Assembly (NCBI RefSeq): GCF_006716185.1
Contig: NZ_VFOP01000001.1
Location: 3,348,001 to 3,412,000, forward strand
Direction of reading: 5' to 3'
Origin: Ornithinicoccus hortensis
GTDB lineage: Bacteria; Actinomycetota; Actinomycetes; Actinomycetales; Dermatophilaceae
DNA length: 64,000 nucleotides
Of this stretch, positions 54,235-63,500 are shown piece by piece. The notes beneath the pieces were generated by a model. That model did no database searches and was not told the origin of the DNA. It saw only the letters and a list, made by a program, of their open reading frames with translations. Every line of letters begins with the position of its first letter. Within the stretch, counting starts at the first letter, position 1. Both the position numbers and the translations under genes were made by a program.

Positions 54235-56769
54235 TCAGGAACGTCGCTGGGTCCGGGCCGTGGCCGAGGCGGTCCACGGGTCCTCCGGCCATGGGTGCTT
54301 GGGGTAGCGACCGCGCATCTCGGCGCGCACCTGCGCGTAGGCACCGGACCAGAACGAGGCCAGGTCGTCGGTGACCGCGAGCGGGCGTCCGGCCGGGGAC
54401 AGCAGGTGGAACTGCACCGGCACCCCGGCCACCGCCGGGCTCTGCGCCCACCCGAAGCACTCCTGCAGCTTCACTGCGACCACCGGGCGCCCATCGGGGT
54501 CATCCACCGCCGGGTAGTCGATCCGGACCGCCCTACCGCTGGGGACCGCCAGGCGCTCGGGCGCCAGCTCTTCCAGCTGCGCCGCCTCCGGCCACGGCAA
54601 CAGGCGGCGCAGCGGCGCGGTCAGGTCGATCCGGTCCGCCCGTCCACCGTCGGCCAGGCGGTCCACCTCGGGGCCGAGCCACTCCGGCCACCGGGCGGCG
54701 AGCGCGGCGTCGCCCATGTCGGGCCAGGGGTCCCCGACCTCCCGGTGCAGCAGGGCCAGGCGGCGCCGCAGTCCGTCGGCGGCTTCGGACCAGGTGAAGA
54801 TGCCGAGTCCCTGCTCGGCCAGGGCGGACTCCACGGCCCGCCGCGCCTCGTCTGCTCCCGGACGCACCGCCACCGAGGACAGCTCGATGGCGTCCAGGGC
54901 GCGGACCCGGCGCGCAACGACCCTGTGGTCGCGGAAGGTCGCTGTGGTCCGTTCGACGAGCAGCCCGCCCGCCGCCATCTCGGCGGTCTCCTGGGCCAGC
55001 GGGGCCGCCGAACGGATGACCGCGCCGGTGCCGGCCGCGGCCCGGCCGTCCGCCCGGGCCACCTCGGCGACCGCGATCCACTCCTGGCCCCTCAACCCGC
55101 CGGGAGGCAGCGCGGCCCGGGTGCCGGACGCGAGCAGGTAGACCTCGCCGGTGCGCCGTGCCACCCGGTCCGGGTGGGCCAGCGCCACGACCAGCCCGAC
55201 GCCATCAGCCCGCCCGCCCCGGCCCGATCCGGTCCGCCGTTCGGCCAGCTCCTCCAGGCGCCGCACCTCCCGCATCCACCGGGTCGCGCCGGGGGCGCTC
55301 CCCCGGCGCAGCGCCCCCAGCAACCCGGCCAGGTCACCGCCGTCGGGGCGGTGGTCGTCGGCCAGCGCGGCGACCACCTCGGCCGCGACCCGCGGTCCCA
55401 CGAGCGCCGCGCCGTCGAGCAGCGCGCGGGCCAGGCGGGGGTCGGCAGGCACCTCGGCCAGTCGCCGTCCCAGGTCGGTGGCCTGCCCTTCCTCGTCGAC
55501 CGCCCCGAGTCGCCGCAGCACCGCCTCGGCGTCCCGGACGGCTCCGGCCGGTGGCGGATCGGGCAGCGGCATCCCCTCGCCGCGCGGGGTGCCCCAGCAC
55601 GCCAGCAGCAGGGCCGGCCCGACCAGGTCGGCGACCGAGATCTGCGGGGTGACGTGCGCCGGCATCGCCGCGAAGGTCGTCTCGTCGTAGCACCGCACCG
55701 CAAGACCGGTGCCCTGCCGCGCGGCCCGCCCGGCCCGTTGGACGGCGGCGTCCCGGGAGGCCGCCACGGTGACCAGGCCGGACATGTCGCGGGCCGCGTC
55801 CCTGCGCGGCTCCCGGGCCAGACCCGCGTCGACCACCAGGCGCACGCCCGGCACCGTGAGGGAGGACTCGGCCAGGGCGGTCGAGACCACGATGCGCGGC
55901 GCGTCCCCCGGGGAGGACCCGGCCGTCACCCGGTCCTGGGCACGGGCCCCGATCCGGCCATGCAGCTCCAGCACCTCGGCGCCGGGCACCAGTCGCCGCA
56001 GCCCCGCCGCGACCCGCTCCACCTCGCGGACCCCGGGCAGGAAGACCAGGGCGTCCGGAGGACCCTCCAGTCCCAGCGCTCCCGCGGCCTGCCGGTGAGC
56101 CTCGGCCGCGGTCTGGGTGACGTGGTCGAGGAAGGCGTCGGCCACTCCCCTGGCGTCGGTGCGCGGCACCGGTGCGGGCGCCCAGCGCAGCTCCAGGGGG
56201 TGCAGCGCCGAGGGGCAGTCCACCACGGGCGCGGGTCCGGCCGTGGCGGCACCGAGCAGCGTCGCGAACCGCGCCGCGTCGAGGGTCGCCGACATGGCCA
56301 CGAGCACCAGGTCCTCGCGCAGCACCCGGACCTCGGCCAGCATGCCGACCAGCAGGTCCGTCTCGATGCCCCGCTCGTGCACCTCGTCCAGGACCACGGC
56401 CGCCACACCGGGCAGGGCAGGGTCGGCGAGGAGCCGCCGCAGCAGCACGCCCGGGGTGGCGAACTCCACCCGGGTCGCGCTCGACACCTGCCGCTCCCCA
56501 CGCACGGTGAACCCGGCGAACTCCCCGGGGGAGGTCCCGGTCAGGTCCGCGAGGCGGCGGGCCGCGGCCCGCGCCGCGATCCGGCGGGGCTGCACGACGA
56601 CGACGCGGCCGGTCAGGTCCGCGGCCAGCGCGGGTGGGGCGAGGGTGGTCTTGCCGGTGCCCGGGGGCGCCTGGACGACGGCCACGCCGCGGTCCCGGAC
56701 CGCCGCCCGCAGGTCGGGGACCGCGGCCGCGAACGGCAGGCCCTCCCCGATGCGGTGGAGGTCGGTCAC
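54235..56769 (-). CDS. hrpB: ATP-dependent RNA helicase HrpB
   Basis: An 844-aa DEAH-box helicase. Motif I is APPGTGKTT near residue 36, motif II DEVHERG near 128, motif III SATLD near 158, and motif VI QRAGRAARQGTG near 333, followed by the HA2 and the HrpB-specific C-terminal domain (IDYPAVDDPDGRPVVAVKLQECFGW). The cellular role of HrpB is poorly known. GTG 56769 is preferred because a TAGCGT -10 box lies seven bases before it. Confidence 0.95.
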   Translation of the reverse strand: MTDLHRIGEGLPFAAAVPDLRAAVRDRGVAVVQAPPGTGKTTLAPPALAADLTGRVVVVQPRRIAARAAARRLADLTGTSPGEFAGFTVRGERQVSSATRVEFATPGVLLRRLLADPALPGVAAVVLDEVHERGIETDLLVGMLAEVRVLREDLVLVAMSATLDAARFATLLGAATAGPAPVVDCPSALHPLELRWAPAPVPRTDARGVADAFLDHVTQTAAEAHRQAAGALGLEGPPDALVFLPGVREVERVAAGLRRLVPGAEVLELHGRIGARAQDRVTAGSSPGDAPRIVVSTALAESSLTVPGVRLVVDAGLAREPRRDAARDMSGLVTVAASRDAAVQRAGRAARQGTGLAVRCYDETTFAAMPAHVTPQISVADLVGPALLLACWGTPRGEGMPLPDPPPAGAVRDAEAVLRRLGAVDEEGQATDLGRRLAEVPADPRLARALLDGAALVGPRVAAEVVAALADDHRPDGGDLAGLLGALRRGSAPGATRWMREVRRLEELAERRTGSGRGGRADGVGLVVALAHPDRVARRTGEVYLLASGTRAALPPGGLRGQEWIAVAEVARADGRAAAGTGAVIRSAAPLAQETAEMAAGGLLVERTTATFRDHRVVARRVRALDAIELSSVAVRPGADEARRAVESALAEQGLGIFTWSEAADGLRRRLALLHREVGDPWPDMGDAALAARWPEWLGPEVDRLADGGRADRIDLTAPLRRLLPWPEAAQLEELAPERLAVPSGRAVRIDYPAVDDPDGRPVVAVKLQECFGWAQSPAVAGVPVQFHLLSPAGRPLAVTDDLASFWSGAYAQVRAEMRGRYPKHPWPEDPWTASATARTQRRS

Positions 56770-56776
56770 CCCACGG

Positions 56777-56802
56777 ACGCTAGCAGGGCCCCGCCGTACC
56801 CT
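56777..56802. promoter_or_regulatory. back-to-back -10 boxes of hrpB and the P-loop kinase gene
   Basis: TAGCGT on the minus strand (56777-56782, seven bases before hrpB) and TACCCT on the plus strand (56797-56802, six bases before the kinase ATG) share a 39-bp gap. Each promoter's -35 region must lie within or beyond the other's -10, so the two may compete. Confidence 0.5.
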
Positions 56803-56808
56803 GTGCCG

Positions 56809-57282
56809 ATGAGCCGCGTCGTTTTCATGTGCGGCCCGGCCGGGTCGGGGAAGTCGACGATCGCCCGCACCTTCGAGCAGCAGGGGATGGTGCGGCTGTC
56901 CTTCGACCAGGAGGCGTGGGCCCGGGGCCTGCGCACCATGCCGCTCCCCGACGAGGTGCACCGCGAGATCGAGTCGGTGTTGCGTGAGCGTCTGGTCGCC
57001 CTGGTCCGGCAGGGCACCGACGTGGTGCTGGACTTCTCGTTCTGGTCGCGGCGGTCGCGGCAGGACTACCGGGAGCTGCTGCGACCGCTCGGCGTCGAGC
57101 CGGAGACGGTCTACCTCGCCACGGACCGGGAGACCGCGCTGCAACGGGTGCGGTCCCGTGCCGTCGGACACGGCGATGACTTCGCCCTGCCCGAGGAGGT
57201 CGCGGCCCGCTACTTCGACGACTTCGAGCCGCCGACCCCCGAGGAAGGGCCCCTCGTGGTCGTTCCGCCGCCCTCCGGGTGA
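56809..57282 (+). CDS. small P-loop ATPase/kinase (zeta-toxin-like AAA domain)
   Basis: A 157-aa protein with Walker A CGPAGSGKST at residues 8-17, LSFDQEAWARG, VVLDFSFWSRRSR and a DRETALQRVRSR lid-like region. It belongs to the AAA_33 group of small kinases, which phosphorylate nucleotides, sugars or antibiotics. The substrate is unknown. There is no antitoxin partner. Confidence 0.82.
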   Translation: MSRVVFMCGPAGSGKSTIARTFEQQGMVRLSFDQEAWARGLRTMPLPDEVHREIESVLRERLVALVRQGTDVVLDFSFWSRRSRQDYRELLRPLGVEPETVYLATDRETALQRVRSRAVGHGDDFALPEEVAARYFDDFEPPTPEEGPLVVVPPPSG

Positions 57283-57315
57283 GCCGTATGCAGCGGGAGA
57301 CTGTCGGCATACGGC
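57283..57315. terminator. terminator hairpin made from two copies of the GTATGC motif
   Basis: GCCGTATGC (57283-57291) and GCATACGGC (57307-57315) pair perfectly across a 15-base loop directly after the kinase stop. The genes converge. Confidence 0.65.
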
Positions 57316-57329
57316 CCGCCCGGTCCGGG

Positions 57330-59153
57330 TCAGCTCAGGTGGTGGACGGGCGCCAGGTTGTAGACGGGGGTGTCGATGCCCTCGTGGCGGGCCTTGAGCT
57401 GGAGCGCCAGGTAGAGGGAGTAGTGCCGTGACTGGTGCAGGTTGCCGCCGTGGAACCACAGCGCCTCCTGCTGGGTGGGCTTCCACATGTTGCGCTGCTC
57501 GCCCTCCCACGGCCCGGGGTCCTTGGTGGTGTCCGAGCCCAGGCCCCACACCTTGCCGACCGTGTCGGCGACCTCCTGGCTGATCAGGTCGGCGGCCCAG
57601 CCGTTCATCGAGCCGTACCCGGTGGCGTAGACGACCAGGTCGGCCTCGAGCTCGGTGCCGTCGGCGAGGACGACCGAGCCCTCGGTGAGGTGGTCGACCT
57701 GGCCCTGGACCAGCTTCACCTGGCCGTCGGCGACCAGGTCGGCGGCGCCGACGTCGATGTAGTAGCCCGAGCCGCGGCGCAGGTACTTCATGAACAACCC
57801 GGAGTCGTCGTCACCGAAGTCGAGCTGGAAGCCGGCCTGCTCCAGCCGCCGGTAGAAGTCGGCGTCGATCTCGCGCATCTTGTCGTAGAGCGGGATCTGG
57901 AAGGTGTGCATGATCCGGTAGGGCAGCGAGGCGAAGATCAGGTCGGCCTTCTCGGTGGTGACGCCCGCCGCGACCGCCCGCTCCGAGTAGAGGTCGCCCA
58001 GCCCGACCTCCATCAGGGTGTCGCTCTTGACGATGTGCGTGGAGGAGCGCTGCACCATCGTCACGTCGGCGCCGTGCTCCCAGAGCGCCCCGCAGATGTC
58101 GAACGCCGAGTTGTTGGAGCCGACCACCACGCACTTCTTGCCCGAGTAGGCGTCCGGACCCGGGTGCGCCGAGGAGTGGTGCTGCTCGCCGCGGAAGACG
58201 TCCTGGCCGGGCAGCACGGGCACGTTGGGCTTGCCGGACATGCCGGTGGCCAGGACCAGGTGGGTGGGCCGCAGGGTCAGCGGCGTGCCGTCCCGCTCGA
58301 CCTCGACGGTCCACTCGCCCGTCTCCGCCGAGTACTGCGCGCTGGTCGCGGTGGTCGAGGACCAGTAGGGCACCTCCATCACCTTGGTGTAGCTCTCCAG
58401 CCAGTCCCCGATCTTGTCCTTGGGGGCGAACACCGGCCAGTTGTCCGGGAACTTCAGGTAGGGCAGGTGGTCGTACCAGACCGGGTCGTGCAGGCACAGC
58501 GACTTGTAGCGGCCCCGCCACTGGTCCCCCGGGCGAGCGTGCTTGTCGACCACCAGCGAGGGGACGCCGAGCTGGCGCAGCCGGGCCCCCAGCGCGATGC
58601 CGCCCTGTCCGCCCCCGACGACGAGGACATACGGCTGGGTCGTCGTGCCGAAGCCCTCGTCCTCGGCCCGGCGGCGCTCCAGCCAGGTGACCCGGTCCTT
58701 GGTGGCGCCGTGCTCCGCGCCCATCGGCCGCCGGTCGCGGCGCGGCTCCTCGTGCCCCTTGAGCTCGTAGAGCGTGGTCAGGAAGGTCCACGCCTTGGTC
58801 CGACCGTCCTCCTCGATCAGCCGCGCCAGCCCCTGCCCCCGACCGACCTCGGTCTCGAAGGTGAACCAGGCGGTGGTCACCCCGCCCTCCTCCGCCGGTG
58901 GCTCGGAGGTCGCGAAGCCGTGGGGTCCGGTGTGGCCCAGGGTGTGCTCGAGCAGGTCCCGCACCCCGTCCGGATGCTCGACGGTCGTGATGTTCCAGGA
59001 GAAGGCGATCAGGTCCCGCCAGTAGCTCTCCGTGGCGAAAAGGTCGGCCGCCGCATCCACGTCACCGGCGGTCAGCGCCGATTCGAATGCGGCGAACCAG
59101 TCGTCGGCCACCTGCTGCGGTCCGGTCGTCTGGGGTTCCATCGTCTGGGTCAC
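57330..59153 (-). CDS. flavin-containing monooxygenase with N-terminal SnoaL-like domain
   Basis: A 607-aa protein. Residues ~10-140 form an NTF2/SnoaL-like domain. Residues ~165-600 form a class B flavin monooxygenase with FAD motif VVGGGQGGIALG, NADPH motif VVGSNNSAFDICG and the ATG motif in VVYATGYGS. Class B enzymes do Baeyer-Villiger or N/S oxidations. The substrate is unknown. GTG 59153 is set by AAGGAG; ATG 59141 is a later alternative. It is divergent from a GAF-domain regulator. Confidence 0.93.
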   Translation of the reverse strand: MTQTMEPQTTGPQQVADDWFAAFESALTAGDVDAAADLFATESYWRDLIAFSWNITTVEHPDGVRDLLEHTLGHTGPHGFATSEPPAEEGGVTTAWFTFETEVGRGQGLARLIEEDGRTKAWTFLTTLYELKGHEEPRRDRRPMGAEHGATKDRVTWLERRRAEDEGFGTTTQPYVLVVGGGQGGIALGARLRQLGVPSLVVDKHARPGDQWRGRYKSLCLHDPVWYDHLPYLKFPDNWPVFAPKDKIGDWLESYTKVMEVPYWSSTTATSAQYSAETGEWTVEVERDGTPLTLRPTHLVLATGMSGKPNVPVLPGQDVFRGEQHHSSAHPGPDAYSGKKCVVVGSNNSAFDICGALWEHGADVTMVQRSSTHIVKSDTLMEVGLGDLYSERAVAAGVTTEKADLIFASLPYRIMHTFQIPLYDKMREIDADFYRRLEQAGFQLDFGDDDSGLFMKYLRRGSGYYIDVGAADLVADGQVKLVQGQVDHLTEGSVVLADGTELEADLVVYATGYGSMNGWAADLISQEVADTVGKVWGLGSDTTKDPGPWEGEQRNMWKPTQQEALWFHGGNLHQSRHYSLYLALQLKARHEGIDTPVYNLAPVHHLS

Positions 59154-59172
59154 GGTCGCTCCTTCGCGTTGC

Positions 59173-59234
59173 GGTAACGTGATCCAGGTAACACTGGCGG
59201 GAGGACCGGACGGAAGGGTTGCAGAAGGTTGCAG
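59173..59234. promoter_or_regulatory. direct repeats in the monooxygenase/regulator intergenic region
   Basis: GGTAAC occurs at 59173-59178 and 59187-59192, and GGTTGCAG at 59217-59224 and 59227-59234. Such paired direct repeats are candidate sites for the divergently encoded regulator. Confidence 0.45.
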
Positions 59235-59286
59235 CCCGCCCGCACGGGGCGTCAGGCCCCCGCCGCGGAGTTCGCTGGGAGCGCCC

Positions 59287-60528
59287 ATGGAGTCGACCGA
59301 GCTGGCCCGGCGCCGCCACCGCGAGGACCACCTGAACGGCGCGGCCGCGGGCGACGGGGTCCGCGCGGACATCATGGCGTCGTGGCGCCGCGTGCACGCC
59401 GCCGGTGTCGACCCGCACGGTGACCCCGGCATCACCCCGCTGCCCGAGGCCGAGGTGCACCGGCGCCGAACCTCCGGGGGCCTGCGGGAGTTGCTGCCGC
59501 TGCTGGAGGACTCACTCCAGGCCGTCGTCGACGCCGGGCAGCTCCTGGTCGTCACGGACGCCGAGGGCAGGGTGCTGTGGCGCCGCGGGCGGGCCCCGGT
59601 GCGCCGGATGGCGGACGACCTGGGCTTCGTCGCCGGGTCGGCCTGGACCGAGGGCAACGTCGGGACCAACGCGATCGGGACGGCGCTGGTGCTCGGCGAG
59701 CCGTTCCGGATCACCGGCAGCGAGCACTACGTGGAGTCCCACGCACGGTGGGGGTGCGCCGCGGCCCCGCTGCGCGACCCGTGGACGGGGCACCTGGTCG
59801 GGGTGGTCGACGTCAGCGGTCCCCGCACGAGCATGCACCCGGTGCTGCTGTCGACCGTCGCCCTCGCCGCCCGGCTGGCCGAGATGGAGCTGCTGGAGCG
59901 CCACCGCCGCGCCCTCGACGAGCTACGCGCCGGCTCCGCCCACCTGTTGAGCAGGGTCGCCGGTCCCGCCGCCGTGGTCGACCCGACCGGACACGTCGCG
60001 GCCTCCTCCGGCCTGGTCCACGACCGCTCGGTCGCCCTGCCGGACGACCTGGAACCCGGCCCGGCGCACCTGCCCAGCCTGGGCGAGGTGGTCGTCGAGC
60101 CGCTGCCCGGTGGCTGGCTGCTGCGTCCCTCGGGGCAGGACGTCTCCTCCTCGCGGGTGGTCCTGGACCTCACCGGGGGTCCCGTGATCGAGGTGTATGC
60201 CGAGTCGGGCCGTTGGGTGCGCCGGCTCACCCCCCGGCACGCGGAGCTGCTAGTCGCCCTGGTCCGCGCGGGGTACACCGGCCTGACCGCCGCCGAGCTG
60301 GCCGACGCGGTCTTCGCGGACCCGGACCGGCTGGTGACCGTGCGCGCCGAGATGTCCCGGCTGCGCAAGACCCTCGGCGGCCTGGTGCTCGCCCGGCCCT
60401 ACCGGCTGGCCCCGTCGGTGGAGGTGCACACCCGGTGGCCGGTCGACCCCGCCGCGCTGCTCCCCGGGTCCAGCGCCCCGGTGGTGCAGCGCACCCGCGG
60501 CTGGCTGTCCAGCGCGCCGGGGACGTAG
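59287..60528 (+). CDS. GAF-domain transcriptional regulator without AAA+ domain
   Basis: A 413-aa regulator. A GAF sensor domain (~70-210) contains LGFVAGSAWTEGNVGTNAIGTAL and CAAAPLRDPWTGHLVGVVDVSG, the pattern of AcoR-type activators. The sigma-54 AAA+ domain of AcoR is missing. The C-terminal ~90 residues (RLTPRHAELLVALVRAGYTGLTAAELADAVF; VRAEMSRLRKTLGG) look like a winged helix. This actinobacterial type controls neighbouring aldehyde, alcohol or ketone oxidation genes. GGGAG precedes the ATG. Confidence 0.88.
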   Translation: MESTELARRRHREDHLNGAAAGDGVRADIMASWRRVHAAGVDPHGDPGITPLPEAEVHRRRTSGGLRELLPLLEDSLQAVVDAGQLLVVTDAEGRVLWRRGRAPVRRMADDLGFVAGSAWTEGNVGTNAIGTALVLGEPFRITGSEHYVESHARWGCAAAPLRDPWTGHLVGVVDVSGPRTSMHPVLLSTVALAARLAEMELLERHRRALDELRAGSAHLLSRVAGPAAVVDPTGHVAASSGLVHDRSVALPDDLEPGPAHLPSLGEVVVEPLPGGWLLRPSGQDVSSSRVVLDLTGGPVIEVYAESGRWVRRLTPRHAELLVALVRAGYTGLTAAELADAVFADPDRLVTVRAEMSRLRKTLGGLVLARPYRLAPSVEVHTRWPVDPAALLPGSSAPVVQRTRGWLSSAPGT

Positions 60529-60539
60529 TCCCGGGTCGC

Positions 60540-63500
60540 TCAGTCGCCGGTCGCCAGGTGCTGCTCGATCGACCGGATCACCGCGGGCCGCAGGTCGGAG
60601 GCCGCGATCACCTCGTCGACCGACCCCACCTCGACCGCCCGGTGGATGTTGTGGATGCCGTCGAACTCCGCGGCGACCTCACTGATCTTCTCGGCCCGCA
60701 GCGACGCCCGCAGGTCGGCCAGCTCCACCTGGAGCGCGGCCCGCTCCCCGACGGGCGCGGCCGCGATCCGTTCCTCGAGCTCGAGCACCTGCGGGCTGGC
60801 CGCGGCCCGCTTGTCCACCTCACCGGCGAAAACCACGGCCGCCGCCGGGGCGCCGCCCAGGACCGAGGCATACGACCCCTCGATCGCCAGCACCGTCATC
60901 CGCGGGTTCAGCCGCTTGGAGAAGACCACGAACGCCCCGCCGTGGTAGCGGGAGATCACGCAGAAGACGATCGGGCCGTCGAAGTTGACGATGGCCCGGC
61001 CGATCTCGGCGCCGTACTCCAGCTGCAGGTGCCGCATCGAGTCCGGTGACCCGTCGAAGCCGGACAGGTTGGCCAGCACCACCAGCGGGCGGTTGCCGCT
61101 CGCGGCGTTGATCGCCCGGGCCGCCTTCTTCGAGGACCGCGGGAACAGGGTCCCCGCCGTGTAGGTGTCCGGACCGTCCGTGGGCGGGAACCCGCGCCGC
61201 GGGACGGGGCGCGACTCGATGCCGAGCAGGCACACGGCATACCCACCGACGTGCGCGTCCTGCACGACCGCGGTGTCCGCGTCCGCCATCCCGGCCCACC
61301 GTTCCAGCGTCGGGTGGTCCTGGTCGGCGAGCGCGGCCATCACGGTGCGGATGTCGAAGGCCTTCTTGCGGTCCGGGTTCTTGGTGGCCGAGAAGATGTC
61401 CCCGACCGTCTGGAAGTCCGGGGAGGCCGGGTGGTCGTGCGGGTATGCCGTGACGTCGCGTTCCGCGGGGTCGTCCGTCGGGGCGCGGCGCGGGCCTGGC
61501 TCCCCGGGTGCGACGTAGGTGTGCTCGTAGTGCGACATCAGCGTGTCGACCGCGCCGGCGAGGTCCCGCGCCCAGTACTGCGCCTGGCCGTTGGGGCCCA
61601 TCACCCGGTCGTAGCCGCCGATGCCGAAGTTGTCCTCGGCCGACACCCCGCCGGAGAAGTCCAGCGACTGCTTGCCGGTGAGCACCATCGCGCTGTCCGG
61701 CGTCATCACCAGGATGCCCTTGGTGTGCATCAGCATGGTCGCCTCGGCGTTCCAGTAGGGCTGGGCACCGACGTTGATCCCGGCCACCACGATGTTGATC
61801 TCCCCGCCGGCCTGGGTGAACTCCACGATCCGTTTCAGCGCCTCCGCGACCCAGTCCATGTTCTCGGTGCCGGAGTCCATCGAGATGCGGGCGCCGGCCG
61901 ACAGGGCGTACCACTCCACGGGGACCCCGAGCTGCTCGGCCAGGTCCAGCGCGGCGATCACCCGGGCGCACTCCGGCTCCGACACCGCGCCGAGCGACCG
62001 GGTCGGGTCACCGCACAGCACGACCCGGGTGATCCCCTCGGGGTGCAGGTCGGTCGGCGTGGTCACGACGGCCGCGATGACGCCGGTGCGGTTCAGCCCG
62101 GGCGCGCGGTCGACCGGGACCAGCCGCCCGGTCTCGTCGAGGTCGTGCTCGACCAGCGTCCCGGTCCGCCGCGTGATCACGTCGGTCAGCTCGTAGGGGT
62201 AGACCAGGCCGCGCCGGCGGGCGCGCAGCACCTTGCCGGCGTAGTCGTCGACCGGCTTCAGCGGCTCCGTCGGGGGCGCGTCGACCGAGGCGATCACCCC
62301 GGCCGGACCGGCGTGGAACCGGACGGCGAACCGGACCGGTCCCTCTGGCCGGGCCAGGCGGCCCTGCGCGACGACCTCCTCGATCCCGGCCCGCTCGGTG
62401 AGCGGTGTGATCTTGTGCTGCAGGGCGGTCAGGTCGGCCAGGTCCACCTCGAGCACCGGCCAGACGGTGACCCAGACGTGGTTGGTGTCCCACTTGGCGC
62501 CCTGGGCGCCGCGGGCCGTGCGGGCCCGCCGGATCGCCTCGAGGCAGCTCTCGACCGCACGCTCCCCGTGCGGCATGCCGACGACCCGGCCGTCCTCGTC
62601 GCGCACGACCGCCAGCTGCCGCACCTGGGCCAGCGCCACGAGCCTGCGGTCGCTGGGGTTGCTGCGGGCCACGCACTCGTACAGCAGCACGTCGTCCGGG
62701 GCCTCCACCCGGGTGATGTCGAACTCGCGCAGCCGCCACAGGTCCAGCCGGCGGCCCACCATCGGGTGGACCCCCCGGACCAGGGTGTCCTCGTGGATCC
62801 CGCCCTCCTCGTCCGGACGCAGCGTGATGTATTCGATCGGGCGGTCCGGCCCGGGGCAGCAGGCGATCGCGACCCGGCGGCACCGGTGCGGGAAGTCCAG
62901 GGAGTCCAGCGTCCGGGCGAGCGCGTCGCTGGCCTCCTGGACGTCCTGCGGCATGTCCGGCCAGTGCAGGTAGAGGTCGACCACCACGCCCACGTCGTCC
63001 GCGACCGCGGCCACCTGCTCGGAGAGCGCGGCGACCAGGGCCGACCCCGGCCCGGACAGCTCGGCCACGGTCCCGATGGTGGTGACCAGGCGGGTGGGCC
63101 GCTCGTCCAGCACGTAGTCGGCGGTGACCAGCTCCCGGTCGGCCGCCTCGAGGTTGCGCACGTCGTGCAGGTCGAACTCCCGGTAGTGCCGGCGGACCAG
63201 CACCTCCAGCATCGGTTCGCGCGAGGGGACCCCGCCCTCGAGCCGCGCCGCGAGCACCCCGGCGATCCGTTCCGGGATCGCCGCGAGCCGCTCGATCCGC
63301 TCGGCCCGGTCCGGCAGGTCGTCGCGCTCGGCCAGGGCCGCCACCTCGTCGCCGACGCCGGCCAACGCGCTGGTCCGGTCCTCGTCCACGCTCGGTTGGT
63401 CGAACCACCTGAACCGGACGCTGCGGGCCAGGTCACCGATCACCGGGTACCGCAGCTGGGTCGCGCGGACCAGCCGCTCCAGCACGCCACGGACCTCCAG

